Shown here: one piece after another, positions 11,376 to 18,508 of the stretch | Numbering within the stretch: position 1 is the first letter of the stretch | Layout of the letters: each line of letters begins with the position of its first letter | IMG/VR virus record: IMGVR_UViG_3300048029_000105 | Location: 1 to 22,819 of that record | Length of the DNA: 22,819 nucleotides | Direction: 5' to 3' (one strand) | Source: a virus | Notes under the pieces: generated by a model | Seen by the model: the letters and a program-made list of their open reading frames with translations, nothing else | Database searches by the model: none | Told to the model about the DNA's origin: nothing | Translations under genes and position numbers: made by a program

Positions 11376-12165
11376 TATCTATCTTATCGATTATTTTAGG
11401 TATCCCCTCTCTATCTACTTCAAAGCTAAAGTCCTCAAAGGGGTAGGACCTGCTTCGTTTACATTTTACGTCAACGATATTGTCATCGTCTTCCCTTACC
11501 TTTAATTGAATCTGTGTTTCTGTCTTTTTTTCCAGGAATGAACCTAAATGTCCTGTTGGCTTGTCACTATTGAAGTTGCTGTGAATAACTACTATAATAT
11601 GTACGTTATGCTTCTCAGTCCACCTCATTATCCTTTGTACGATTTCGTTGGACTCTCTTATGTCGTTTACGTCTATCACTAAATCAGCAATACCGTCTAT
11701 AATCATTACACCAACATCTTCTCCGCATAAGTCTAAATACAAGTCTATAAACTCAAGCCTATTTTTAGTTGAGAAGGTTCTAAGACCGTAAGTATCGTAC
11801 TCTAGGCCATTGTATCCTGACATATCAAGAACTCTCTTAAACACTCTCTGAGCGTGTGGCGCACCTTGTTCAGTGTCAAAGTGTACCAATCTTTTACCGT
11901 CTCTGTGTCCTCTTATGTTGCCTGTGTACTTAGTGGTGTCTGTTAAATATGCTCCTGCAAGCATAGATATGAAGAATGTCTTTTTACTCTTTGGAGGTGC
12001 TTGTACGAAACTAAAGTTGCCGTAAGTGCCTATTGGCGTGTGGTATGTTTTATCCTTGGTTCTATATTCACCATAGCTAATTGCTATAGGTGGATACTCG
12101 ACCTCTTTATATGGGTCTATGTATGCTAATTTTCTAAGTTGTTCGAATCTCTGTTGTGGTGTCAT
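11347..12165 (-). CDS. RepA/AAA_25-type replicative ATPase
   Basis: This 272-aa RecA-fold ATPase is likely a hexameric phage helicase of the RSF1010 RepA kind. The Walker A position reads QAPPKSKKTFF (55-65), so both loop glycines of GxxxxGKT are replaced (A56, K61), while the K-T pair is kept. Walker B is GVMIIDGIADL (152-162) with D157, a sensor-like VVIHSN is at 192-197, and TGHLGSFLEKKTETQIQL follows. It probably unwinds DNA at the phage origin with the SSB-like protein upstream. A terminator separates it from that gene. No primase is fused or adjacent. Confidence 0.8.
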   Translation of the reverse strand: MTPQQRFEQLRKLAYIDPYKEVEYPPIAISYGEYRTKDKTYHTPIGTYGNFSFVQAPPKSKKTFFISMLAGAYLTDTTKYTGNIRGHRDGKRLVHFDTEQGAPHAQRVFKRVLDMSGYNGLEYDTYGLRTFSTKNRLEFIDLYLDLCGEDVGVMIIDGIADLVIDVNDIRESNEIVQRIMRWTEKHNVHIIVVIHSNFNSDKPTGHLGSFLEKKTETQIQLKVREDDDNIVDVKCKRSRSYPFEDFSFEVDREGIPKIIDKIDNVLRIDSPF

Positions 12166-12187
12166 CTCTTGGTATTAATGGTTAAAA

Positions 12188-12211
12188 AAGGGTGGCTATT
12201 ACACCACCCTT
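12188..12211 (-). terminator. Rho-independent terminator after the SSB-like gene
   Basis: Perfect 8-bp arms (AAGGGTGG/CCACCCTT) enclose an 8-base loop, followed on the minus strand by a T-run. It sits between the SSB-like gene and the ATPase gene, so ERF and SSB can be made in excess of the genes beyond. Confidence 0.8.
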
Positions 12212-12234
12212 TCGGACAAACAAAAGAGACAACA

Positions 12235-12519
12235 CTAGAACTCTAAACTAGAGTCAAGGGTTTCGGTTTCAGCAGGGGCTAACTCCTTTGCTGATTTAAT
12301 AATACCATCGGTCCAAACAACTTTGCCGTTACCGATATAGGCTTTTTTAGTTTTAGCATCACGCTCCTCTTTTGATTGAGCGTAGAATACAGAGGCATTT
12401 TGCCCGTATTGAGACAACTCATCACGAGTTGCAACTACTAAATTAAGGTATTGACCTTTGTATAATTTACTTTTATCGATTTTCTTTACATCGATTGAGA
12501 TTTCAGTTAATGCTGCCAT
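12235..12519 (-). CDS. Probable ssDNA-binding protein
   Basis: The 94-aa protein starts MAALTEISIDVKKIDKSKLY and continues GQYLNLVVATRDELSQYGQN, with SVFYAQSKEERDAKTKKAYI, then an acidic, disordered tail ending DSSLEF. A small OB-like barrel plus an acidic C-terminal tip resembles SSB proteins, whose tips recruit partners. It follows ERF by six bases and precedes a terminator, fitting a recombination role. The family match is by overall pattern rather than a single signature. Confidence 0.65.
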   Translation of the reverse strand: MAALTEISIDVKKIDKSKLYKGQYLNLVVATRDELSQYGQNASVFYAQSKEERDAKTKKAYIGNGKVVWTDGIIKSAKELAPAETETLDSSLEF

Positions 12520-12525
12520 ATCTAT

Positions 12526-13095
12526 TTATTTACTTGTTAATTTAATCATTGCTGCGTCAGATATTGTGTACTTGATCTGAACCTTATCTATACTGCCTCC
12601 GTTATCCATATAGGCTTTAACCTTATCGTATTCAGCAGTTCCTGGCTTTAGGATTGGCTTTGCTTTCTTAGCAGGCGCACCTTTGCCGTGTGTATTAGTC
12701 GCATCAGCGTCTTTAGTGTCATCAATTAAGAATAAACCATTGAGCGCATACTTGCGAGCGTATGAAGAGGACGAACCAAACGACTGGGCAATATCCATTC
12801 CCTTTCTGTTTGGGTCAACTCCTGCTTGTGCAGATACAGATACGGTGTCTTTACCGTCAGTCACAGAAGCAGTTGCATTTACATATGTAATGCCAGATTG
12901 GTCTCCCCAACCTCCTGAACTTAGTATCTCGTCTGTAATCGTCAGGGCAAGTCCTTGCTCTGACAGAAGCGGTTTGACAGCCTCTAGGATGTCTTCACAG
13001 CTTCGATAGTTGTACTTACCAAAGTTATTCCTTTGGTTCTTTGGTGCTTTCAGTCTCCCCTGAATAGCAACCAACTTATTTACTAGCGTAGTCAT
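12526..13095 (-). CDS. erf: ERF-family single-strand annealing protein
   Basis: Anneals complementary single strands during phage recombination. The 189-aa protein has the ERF pattern: LVAIQGRLKAPKNQRNNFGK, NYRSCEDILEAVKPLLSEQG (about 29-48), and the diagnostic AQSFGSSSSYARKYALNGLF with DDTKDAD (about 103-131), followed by a Lys/Ala linker and a small C-terminal domain. It has its own near-leaderless promoter (13100-13132) and leads the ERF-SSB unit closed by a terminator. It partners with the RecE-like nuclease at 7908-8651. Confidence 0.9.
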   Translation of the reverse strand: MTTLVNKLVAIQGRLKAPKNQRNNFGKYNYRSCEDILEAVKPLLSEQGLALTITDEILSSGGWGDQSGITYVNATASVTDGKDTVSVSAQAGVDPNRKGMDIAQSFGSSSSYARKYALNGLFLIDDTKDADATNTHGKGAPAKKAKPILKPGTAEYDKVKAYMDNGGSIDKVQIKYTISDAAMIKLTSK

Positions 13096-13099
13096 AGTG

Positions 13100-13132
13100 C
13101 AAATATATAAAAAATTATTCTTTTACCAAAAA
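13100..13132 (-). promoter_or_regulatory. Near-leaderless promoter of the ERF operon
   Basis: TATATTTG at 13100-13107 on the minus strand, with TTTTTGG upstream giving a TTG at 13127-13129 and a 19-bp spacer, fits the Bacteroidota -33/-7 promoter. Only four bases separate the -7 box from the ERF ATG (TATATTTGCACTATG), almost the same as TATATTTGCCCTATG at 3248. The -33 part lies within the end of the upstream 82-aa gene. Confidence 0.65.
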
Positions 13133-13363
13133 CTCATTAGGGTCACTCATAAAAGACAATACATCTATCATATTATCCTTTTCGCAGCACTCCTGTTTGA
13201 GGCTATTTATGAATGTTAGATTATCTCTGTTTTCAATATGCAAGCCTGCCACGTAAATGGCTATCTCATTCAATGCTCTCACGACCTGGTGGTCGTGGTC
13301 TTTTAGGGTTTGACTAAGTAAGTCAAAATTATTATAGAAGTTTATTTCTTGTATTGCAGTCAT
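13115..13363 (-). CDS. Hypothetical 82-aa protein
   Basis: The sequence starts MTAIQEINFYNNFDLLSQTL and contains DHDHQVVRALNEIAIYVAGL, then SLKQECCEKDNMIDVLSFMS: an acidic helical protein without recognisable motif. It is the first gene left of the A+T island and is preceded by a TATATTAG element (13382-13389) resembling the promoters at 3253 and 13100. It may be an early/replication accessory protein by position. Confidence 0.6.
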   Translation of the reverse strand: MTAIQEINFYNNFDLLSQTLKDHDHQVVRALNEIAIYVAGLHIENRDNLTFINSLKQECCEKDNMIDVLSFMSDPNEFLVKE

Positions 13364-13381
13364 ATCTTTTGTTTTATGGTG

Positions 13382-13389
13382 CTAATATA
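13382..13389 (-). promoter_or_regulatory. Weak -7-like element upstream of the 82-aa gene
   Basis: The minus strand TTTTTATATATTAGCAC matches the ERF promoter TTTTTATATATTTGCAC in all but one base, giving TATATTAG instead of TATATTTG. No TTG at the proper -33 distance is evident. The leader to the ATG would be about 18 bases. Confidence 0.4.
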
Positions 13390-13400
13390 TAAAAAGTTTT

Positions 13401-13505
13401 TCAATATAATATTATTACATACAATTTATTTGTATGTAATAGTATATATAATATATAATATTATAATAACATATATAATATAAATATAATATATAATATA
13501 ATATA
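13401..13505. other. A+T island with inverted repeat, possible origin
   Basis: Apart from a few G/C bases this stretch is A and T only, with long runs of TATAATATAT. It contains a perfect 11-bp inverted repeat ATTACATACAA/TTGTATGTAAT (13414-13424, 13430-13440, 5-base loop). It separates the lysis genes from the replication block that holds the ATPase, SSB-like and DnaA-IV-like genes. Easy melting and this context suggest an origin or DNA-unwinding element; there is no direct proof. Confidence 0.4.
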
Positions 13506-13535
13506 GGGCATAGCCCCTTTAAAAGGGCTATACCC
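13506..13535 (-). terminator. Long hairpin terminating the lysis operon
   Basis: Arms of up to 14 bp (with two G-U pairs) almost touch, GGGTATAGCCC pairing with GGGCTATGCCC, located just after the stop at 13538. It is followed on the minus strand by an A+T-rich run rather than pure T, so it is less canonical, but its position between operons supports termination. The sequence resembles the terminator at 237-263. Confidence 0.6.
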
Positions 13536-13537
13536 AA

Positions 13538-13939
13538 CTATTTTATAGTTCTTTCGTGTATTATATCGAATGGGAATATAGAGTCAGCCTTCATATCGTC
13601 ATTGTCTACATACAGGTAGTTATTGTTTATTCCTATCCGTGTAAAACCAGCCTCTAGAAGTGCTGTTATAATCCGATATCTCTTGTATGTGTGCTTACAT
13701 TGAATTACTGCTGCTCTACCAATTAAGTGTGAAGAATGCTCAAGTTCATTGATCTTACCTCTACAACCGTAACAGACGAACCCCTTCAGTACCTTAAACT
13801 TCAGTTCGGCTAAACCCCTCGCTTCGTCAAGCATCTGCAAGAAGTGTCTATCCATATTTTTAAAGCCTGTAGAGTGCTTATCGCACCACTGACAGTCAAA
13901 TTCTTCGTACTCGAAGTGTTTAAGCTCGTGTATACCCAC
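13538..13939 (-). CDS. Degenerate M15 peptidase paralogue with two CxxC motifs
   Basis: The 133-aa protein aligns end to end by eye with the M15 peptidase at 14480-14833: HFEYEEFD versus YFNYSEFD, EHSSHLIGRAA versus ENSSHLKGLAV, and LLEAGFTRIGINNNYLYVD versus LLDVGFSRIGVAKTFIHAD. Of the three zinc ligands only His (H71) remains; Asp is V78 and the second His is Y110, so it should not be catalytic. In exchange it has CQWC (C16, C19) and CYGC (C56, C59), which could form a structural zinc knuckle. It starts with GTG at 13939 inside a TTAAACGCAGTGGG repeat and ends the lysis operon. It may be a cell-wall-binding or regulatory pseudoenzyme. Confidence 0.75.
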   Translation of the reverse strand: MGIHELKHFEYEEFDCQWCDKHSTGFKNMDRHFLQMLDEARGLAELKFKVLKGFVCYGCRGKINELEHSSHLIGRAAVIQCKHTYKRYRIITALLEAGFTRIGINNNYLYVDNDDMKADSIFPFDIIHERTIK

Positions 13940-13975
13940 TGCGTTTAAGAATTAGCCTATTGCGTTTAAGAATTA
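13935..13975 (-). repeat. Two tandem TTAAACGCARTRGG repeats
   Basis: TGCGTTTAAGAATTA occurs on the plus strand from 13940 and again from 13961, a 21-bp period, preceded by CCCAC and CCTAT. The left copy contains the GTG start of the degenerate M15 gene, and the right copy directly follows the stop of the 41-aa gene. Same orientation as the other copies. Confidence 0.85.
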
Positions 13976-14098
13976 ACGCCCTTGTCCTCTGTAAGCTTTC
14001 TTGTGTCCTCTTTTGCCTGGTGAAGCATTTTTAGAATGTACACCTGGTCTTTTTGTCTTTGTCTTGGCTGTGTAGGTGCTATCTATCTTCTTTGCCAC
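13973..14098 (-). CDS. Small basic phage protein (41 aa)
   Basis: The frame starts with GTG at 14098 and reads (M)AKKIDSTYTAKTKTKRPGV, then HSKNASPGKRGHKKAYRGQG-R. It is about one-third Lys/Arg and disordered. The KRPGVHSK and KKAYRGQGR blocks look like a recurrent small basic protein of flavobacterial phages, usually near lysis genes. It overlaps the holin end by 20 bases and its stop abuts the 21-bp repeats. Role unknown; nucleic-acid binding is possible. Confidence 0.65.
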   Translation of the reverse strand: MAKKIDSTYTAKTKTKRPGVHSKNASPGKRGHKKAYRGQGR

Positions 14099-14480
14099 TT
14101 CTCTTGCTCTTTTCCCAAGTTCTACCTACAAAGTAAGCACCGTATACTGTAATTAATAAACTTTGGAATATCGGAATGTATTCCTTTTGTACCTCAAAAC
14201 CTCCTATGTTACCATCCGTAAAAGCAAACAGAGTAAACATCACTGTAAGGAATACCAATACCAAAGGACGAATGTTCTTTGACAAGAACGAGTCCGACTG
14301 CATATCTAGCTTCCAACGCTCTGTAACTTGGTCCTGCGCTTCCTTATCAGCCTGTTCTAACAGCTCCTGAAGCTTTTGCTTGGCTTCTAAGCGTTCTTCA
14401 TCACTTGTGTGGAGGTTATCTATTACTTTGGCGATATCCTTCAGCAAACCGCCTGTAATCGCTTGTATTATCTTCTTCAT
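14079..14480 (-). CDS. Holin (Holin_3TMs-like)
   Basis: Inner-membrane protein that would release or activate the endolysin. The 133-aa product begins MKKIIQAITGGLLKDIAKVI, followed by a charged helix (SDEERLEAKQKLQELLEQAD), then SFLSKNIRPLVLVFLTVMFT and a second membrane span QSLLITVYGAYFVGRTWEKS. The LSKNIRPLVLVFL signature is typical of the 3TM phage holin family. The ATG at 14480 shares an A with the M15 stop (TAATG); an upstream in-frame ATG at 14492 is less favoured. Confidence 0.8.
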   Translation of the reverse strand: MKKIIQAITGGLLKDIAKVIDNLHTSDEERLEAKQKLQELLEQADKEAQDQVTERWKLDMQSDSFLSKNIRPLVLVFLTVMFTLFAFTDGNIGGFEVQKEYIPIFQSLLITVYGAYFVGRTWEKSKRSGKEDR

Positions 14481-14833
14481 TAGTAAGTCCACATTACACC
14501 ATTAGACTTATCAGGATCAATATCAGCGTGTATAAAAGTTTTTGCTACTCCTATCCTGCTGAATCCTACATCTAAAAGGCAATTAATTAAATCAAATCTA
14601 TCTATACTGTCATCACAAGCTATATCTACTGCAAGTCCTTTAAGGTGGCTGCTATTCTCTGCACCTCCAACAGCTTCATTGTGTGCAGGTGTTCTGAAAC
14701 CGCTATTTATGTGTATAGGTTTGTCAAATTTATCACGTACATCATCTAACATATCAAGTAATTCTTTGTCCATTAATTGACCGCTACCTTGTACGTCAGG
14801 GCTATCAAACTCACTATAATTAAAGTACCTCAC
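14480..14833 (-). CDS. M15-family peptidase (endolysin)
   Basis: Zinc D-Ala-D-Ala carboxypeptidase/endopeptidase-type lysin. From the GTG at 14833 (117 aa): INSGFRTPAHNEAVGG (42-57), the ligand motif SSHLKGLAVDI with H63 and D70, and FIHADIDP with H102. All three zinc ligands of the SxHxxGxAxD...HxD type are present. The GTG forms a GTGA overlap with the upstream membrane protein; a GTG eight codons earlier gives a longer overlap. It is placed directly before the holin. It is the intact relative of the degenerate copy at 13538-13939. Confidence 0.85.
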   Translation of the reverse strand: MRYFNYSEFDSPDVQGSGQLMDKELLDMLDDVRDKFDKPIHINSGFRTPAHNEAVGGAENSSHLKGLAVDIACDDSIDRFDLINCLLDVGFSRIGVAKTFIHADIDPDKSNGVMWTY

Positions 14834-14985
14834 TTTTTCTTTTTCATTTCCCACCACTTCTGAATAGTATATCCTATCGACACGATAAGCAATAGTAATT
14901 TAAGACTATCTTCCAAGATATTAAAAGTGCTTATGGTCATTGCCGATATGTTAAGTAAATATACTCTCAAAGTAGTTAAGTCCAT
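14830..14985 (-). CDS. Small membrane protein of the lysis cassette (51 aa)
   Basis: The protein begins MDLTTLRVYLLNISAMTIST and has a membrane helix DSLKLLLLIVSIGYTIQKWW (about 26-45), followed by the basic end EMKKKK: a single-pass N-out/C-in pattern. It lies immediately upstream of the endolysin with a GTGA overlap, so it could be a second holin-like or antiholin protein. The ATG is in the CTAATTATGG context and follows the preceding stop by two bases. Confidence 0.7.
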   Translation of the reverse strand: MDLTTLRVYLLNISAMTISTFNILEDSLKLLLLIVSIGYTIQKWWEMKKKK

Positions 14986-14987
14986 AA

Positions 14988-15389
14988 TTAGTTGCTATAA
15001 GACCACCCTGCAAAAGTGTGGACACCGTTACCTTCTTCTATCTCTATTTCTTTAGAAACCCATCCGTATGGATAGTCAATTTCCGTTACAGCAGGTGTAA
15101 TCACGTTACCATCTTCGTCAAGTACAGCAGCTTCTGTTTCTTCTGTAATCTCTGATGCTCTCCATAGAACATCAACAGAATACATATCACTACTAACGCC
15201 TTCCGTTAGTAATTCGCCATCTTCATCGTATGTAGGTTCTGTAATCCACAAATAGCCTAACTTAACAACTGTATGGCTGTGTGATGGGTGTTCGTTCCCT
15301 TCCTCGTCTTCTTGGTGTGGTAGAGCAGCTATTCTTGTTTCTGCTAACTCTTGAGTTTCAAATTCATATTTGCGGAACAAATATTTCAT
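14988..15389 (-). CDS. Acidic hypothetical protein at the end of the tail module
   Basis: The 133-aa protein begins MKYLFRKYEFETQELAETRI and contains HPSHSHTVVKLGYLWITEPT, then a strongly acidic EITEETEAAVLDEDGNV and GWVSKEIEIEEGNGVHTFAG. It resembles the small conserved proteins found after tail genes in flavobacterial phages, perhaps a tail-fibre chaperone or baseplate piece. I do not recognise a defined domain. The start follows the homing endonuclease by 11 bases, in an AATTATGA context. Confidence 0.65.
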   Translation of the reverse strand: MKYLFRKYEFETQELAETRIAALPHQEDEEGNEHPSHSHTVVKLGYLWITEPTYDEDGELLTEGVSSDMYSVDVLWRASEITEETEAAVLDEDGNVITPAVTEIDYPYGWVSKEIEIEEGNGVHTFAGWSYSN

Positions 15390-15400
15390 AATTATTATGT

Positions 15401-15940
15401 TTAATTGTTATTAATGTATTTAAATTTATATCCTTTTGCAAGTTCATCTATTCCAAGACAAACTCTATATACTCCTTTTATACCTGTTTTTTTAACGGCT
15501 TCTGATGCGCTATTATATTCAGCTACAAATTTATCATCGCAGGTAAACTGATGTACTTTTTTACTATTTCCCTCTCCTATTCCTTTTTTGTGATTTTCTG
15601 ATAACCGTTTGCCTTTCGACCAAGACGAACCACCACTATTGGCTAAACCTATTTTACGCTTTGTTTCTGCTTTATGTGTAAATCCTGAAGTTCCATCTCC
15701 ACCAACAGTTAAGTTTGTAAGGTTTTCTAATCCAATAGCTTCTATTAGTTCCATTTCTAAATTAAACGCTTCTTGCTCTGTCATATTATCCTTAAAGATA
15801 GTAACGTTATAACCATACTTATCTACTACTCTTTGCCAATAGGCATTTCTATTGTTTTTTTTAGTCGCTCTATATCCTTTGCCTTTGCCGACATAGAATA
15901 TCTGACCATTTGGTTTTTTATGTAGATAAACGTAAAACAT
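15401..15940 (-). CDS. GIY-YIG homing endonuclease
   Basis: This 179-aa free-standing homing endonuclease starts with a GIY-YIG domain in which the two motifs read YVYLHK (3-8) and FYVGKGKGYR (15-24), followed by E66-region helices (NLEMELIEAI). It has a NUMOD3-type DNA-binding repeat SGFTHKAETKRKIGLANSGG (about 90-109) and a C-terminal NUMOD1-like segment VHQFTCDDKFVAEYNSASEA. It would nick or cut a homologous site in related phages and copy itself. It lies between the fibre genes and the 133-aa gene without interrupting an identifiable frame. Confidence 0.85.
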   Translation of the reverse strand: MFYVYLHKKPNGQIFYVGKGKGYRATKKNNRNAYWQRVVDKYGYNVTIFKDNMTEQEAFNLEMELIEAIGLENLTNLTVGGDGTSGFTHKAETKRKIGLANSGGSSWSKGKRLSENHKKGIGEGNSKKVHQFTCDDKFVAEYNSASEAVKKTGIKGVYRVCLGIDELAKGYKFKYINNN

Positions 15941-15974
15941 ACTACTTCTTAAATATATATTTCATTGTATTAAA

Positions 15975-17183
15975 TTAACTTGTTAATGCTGTTAGTTCTG
16001 CTGGTGTTAATGCGGCGTTGTAAATTTTATAATCCTTTATCTTTCCGTGAAAAATGTTACTTACTAATGCGTGATTACCAAAGCTAATCTTACTTAAATC
16101 ATCTCCTATGACATTACTAATTGTATCAGCATCTATCTGTGTTCCGTTTATATATAAATAACCATTTGACGCATTAAAAGAAGCTGCAACTTTATTAGTT
16201 TGAGTAGTATCTGTATTTGGTGCTGCAATACTAAAACCTGTTGAGCCGAGAGAGGAAATTGTAAACGTAGATATTTGATTACCAGTTAACTGTAATACAA
16301 ACCTATCTGTACCACTCCCATCGTTTATAGTAATTGACTTGGTTGCACTATCATTCGCAAGTGATTCTACTTCAAGATAAAAAGCCATTGCTTGTCTATT
16401 AAACAAACTTGTAAGCATATTATCTTGCACTAAAGTTTCCCCACTCCTTGTTACAGCACTTCCTTGTGTTGGTATATACGAAGTAGCGTAGCTTCCTGCT
16501 TCCGCTTGAAAGCCAAATAACAACAAACTTGCGGTATCTGATGTGCTTATATTACCCCTTAATTGTATGTGTAAATTTATATTATTACCATTACTTTGAC
16601 CTGTTGATGTAAATCTTTGCCAATCTGAAGTTAGAGTAAAATTAAAATTTTCATTAGTTACATTGTCGGCAGAAAAATTTACAACCTTACCTACATCTGA
16701 CTGACTATATGCCTTTGCGTAAAAACTAAAAGTGTAATCAGTTGTTAAGGTGTTGGTAAAATTTTCAGTTAATCTACTCCTGTCTGTTGAAGTAGTTCCA
16801 CCACCTATATTAAAATCAATTTTAAAGGCATTATTAGTTCCGTCAGGCGATATACCTTGATTAGCAGATACAACAGGTGCTGATGCAGTACCGCCTGTGC
16901 CTTTTTCCCAAGCTGAATTATCAAAACCATTTGAATATAAAATACTATTCTGCCTTTGTGGCTCAAGTAGCAAATGCCCTTTAGTGTTGTTTAGAAAGTC
17001 AATTCTTGGTTCGTCAATACCTACTGTTTCGATTAAACCTTGCTTGTTTACCCTTGTTGCGCTTGATGCTCTGTCAAAGTCAAAAGGTAGTGGTTTGTAG
17101 TTGTCGTTTTCGGCATTATACGCAAGTAGCTTCTCTGTCTTTTGCGCCCAACTGCCATTTCCTAAATTAAATGTATTTGCCAT
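15975..17183 (-). CDS. Tail fibre/receptor-binding protein, paralogue 1
   Basis: The 402-aa protein carries a module shared with its two upstream neighbours: FDFDRASSATRVNKQGLIE (34-52), PRIDF...LLLEPQRQNS (59-80), a jelly-roll-like domain (about 110-230), SYATSYIPTQGSAVTR (231-246) and a C-terminal concanavalin/LamG-like beta domain ending IYNAALTPAELTALTS. Such proteins display sugar-binding domains at the tail tip and determine adsorption. It has the shortest N-terminus of the three. Its start shares a base with the upstream stop (TAATG). Confidence 0.75.
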   Translation of the reverse strand: MANTFNLGNGSWAQKTEKLLAYNAENDNYKPLPFDFDRASSATRVNKQGLIETVGIDEPRIDFLNNTKGHLLLEPQRQNSILYSNGFDNSAWEKGTGGTASAPVVSANQGISPDGTNNAFKIDFNIGGGTTSTDRSRLTENFTNTLTTDYTFSFYAKAYSQSDVGKVVNFSADNVTNENFNFTLTSDWQRFTSTGQSNGNNINLHIQLRGNISTSDTASLLLFGFQAEAGSYATSYIPTQGSAVTRSGETLVQDNMLTSLFNRQAMAFYLEVESLANDSATKSITINDGSGTDRFVLQLTGNQISTFTISSLGSTGFSIAAPNTDTTQTNKVAASFNASNGYLYINGTQIDADTISNVIGDDLSKISFGNHALVSNIFHGKIKDYKIYNAALTPAELTALTS

Positions 17184-18508
17184 TATTCTATAATATATAA
17201 TTGTTGTGTAGCCATTTCGTTAAAACTCTTATAACTCGTTAGTGTTTCTAATTCGTCTTGCGTTAATGCTTCTTTGAAAAACATTGTTTGGTATACTTTA
17301 GCTTGAAACTTTAAACCATTTCCAAAGTCAGCATACCTTATACTTTCCATTTGTGTAGTAAAATTAACTGTCCCACCTGTGTCTATATCGTCTGCAAGAA
17401 ACCCATCTTTAAACAATACAAAGTTGTCAGTTTCGTAGCTTCCTGCAATTTTCAACCTTATGTTTTTAGTAACAGGTGTATTACAAAAACCAACACCTGA
17501 ACCTCCCGAAAACACTTGAAATTGTGCTTCACCACTTATAAAGTTTATGAATACTCTATTATCAAGTATTTCTTCTGCATCTGGGTCAGATATTGAAAAC
17601 TGAAAATAATCAGAAGAAGTAGTATCGTATGGTATTTCTAAATCTATAAACAACGTACCTTCGTTTTGACTGCCTATTATGTCTTCTGCACCACTTGCTA
17701 TTTGAGCATTATCTAATGCCCTTGTTACACCGTTTGTTTCTCCTTGTGTTGGTATGTAGCTTGTTGCGTATGTTCCTGCTTCAAACTGTACACCCCATAT
17801 AAAACCATTACCAGCTACACCTGTACTTTGTGTATTCGTATCGCTATCAGTAAAAAAGAAATCTACAAAATCTCCACTCCCTGTTGCGTTGTCTGTTGCT
17901 ACTATTTCAACCTTAATCCAATCATTAGGATATTGCTCTATTGATGCGCTTGTTACATTCGTCCCTTTGTATGCTATGGTATTTGTATCAAGGTCAATAA
18001 TAGTGTTACCATTCGCAGGTGTAGTACCATTAAGCACAAATAAACTTCTTGCGTTTAAATATCTTAAATCTCCTTTTTTAGCAAAGAACGACCAAGCATA
18101 AGTACCGCTTAAAATCGTTAGGGTTTTTCTTACAAGCGCACCACTTGTTTGTGTTAGCTTGTTACCTGTTAAAGAACCATCGGGCGATACAATACTGTCT
18201 GCATCTATTGTTGTGTTAGTAAGCGAATTGCCTTGATTTAAATCTTGACTATATGTGTATATATTAATCCTCTGCGGCTCTAAAAGTAAATGTGGGTCAG
18301 GTTGTACTACTCCGTTTATAAAGTTATAGTTAAGTCTTGGCACGTTAGCAGGTATGGTTTCTATAAGACCATCTTTATTTACTCGTGTACCATTAGTAGC
18401 ACCTGTATAGGCAAAGTCCCCTGCGCTTGTATTAGGCACAACAGAAAATAGTGTATTTACTCCTACTCCACTTGGTATTTGCGCTAAAGATGCTTTGTCG
18501 TTTATCAT
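17183..18508 (-). CDS. Tail fibre/receptor-binding protein, paralogue 2
   Basis: At 441 aa it has the same order of blocks as its neighbours: TRVNKDGLIE (41-50), PRLNY...HLLLEPQRIN (57-82), a carbohydrate-binding-like jelly roll with SGDFVDFFFTDSD, TYATSYIPTQ...VTR (247-263) and a LamG-like C-terminal domain with MFFKEALTQDELETLTSYKS. The RAS segment of the other copies is changed to TGA at this spot (FAYTGATNGTRVN). The end MATQQLYIIE parallels MATDLEYTLE of paralogue 3. It is joined to its neighbours by TAATG and ATGA overlaps. Confidence 0.75.
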   Translation of the reverse strand: MINDKASLAQIPSGVGVNTLFSVVPNTSAGDFAYTGATNGTRVNKDGLIETIPANVPRLNYNFINGVVQPDPHLLLEPQRINIYTYSQDLNQGNSLTNTTIDADSIVSPDGSLTGNKLTQTSGALVRKTLTILSGTYAWSFFAKKGDLRYLNARSLFVLNGTTPANGNTIIDLDTNTIAYKGTNVTSASIEQYPNDWIKVEIVATDNATGSGDFVDFFFTDSDTNTQSTGVAGNGFIWGVQFEAGTYATSYIPTQGETNGVTRALDNAQIASGAEDIIGSQNEGTLFIDLEIPYDTTSSDYFQFSISDPDAEEILDNRVFINFISGEAQFQVFSGGSGVGFCNTPVTKNIRLKIAGSYETDNFVLFKDGFLADDIDTGGTVNFTTQMESIRYADFGNGLKFQAKVYQTMFFKEALTQDELETLTSYKSFNEMATQQLYIIE

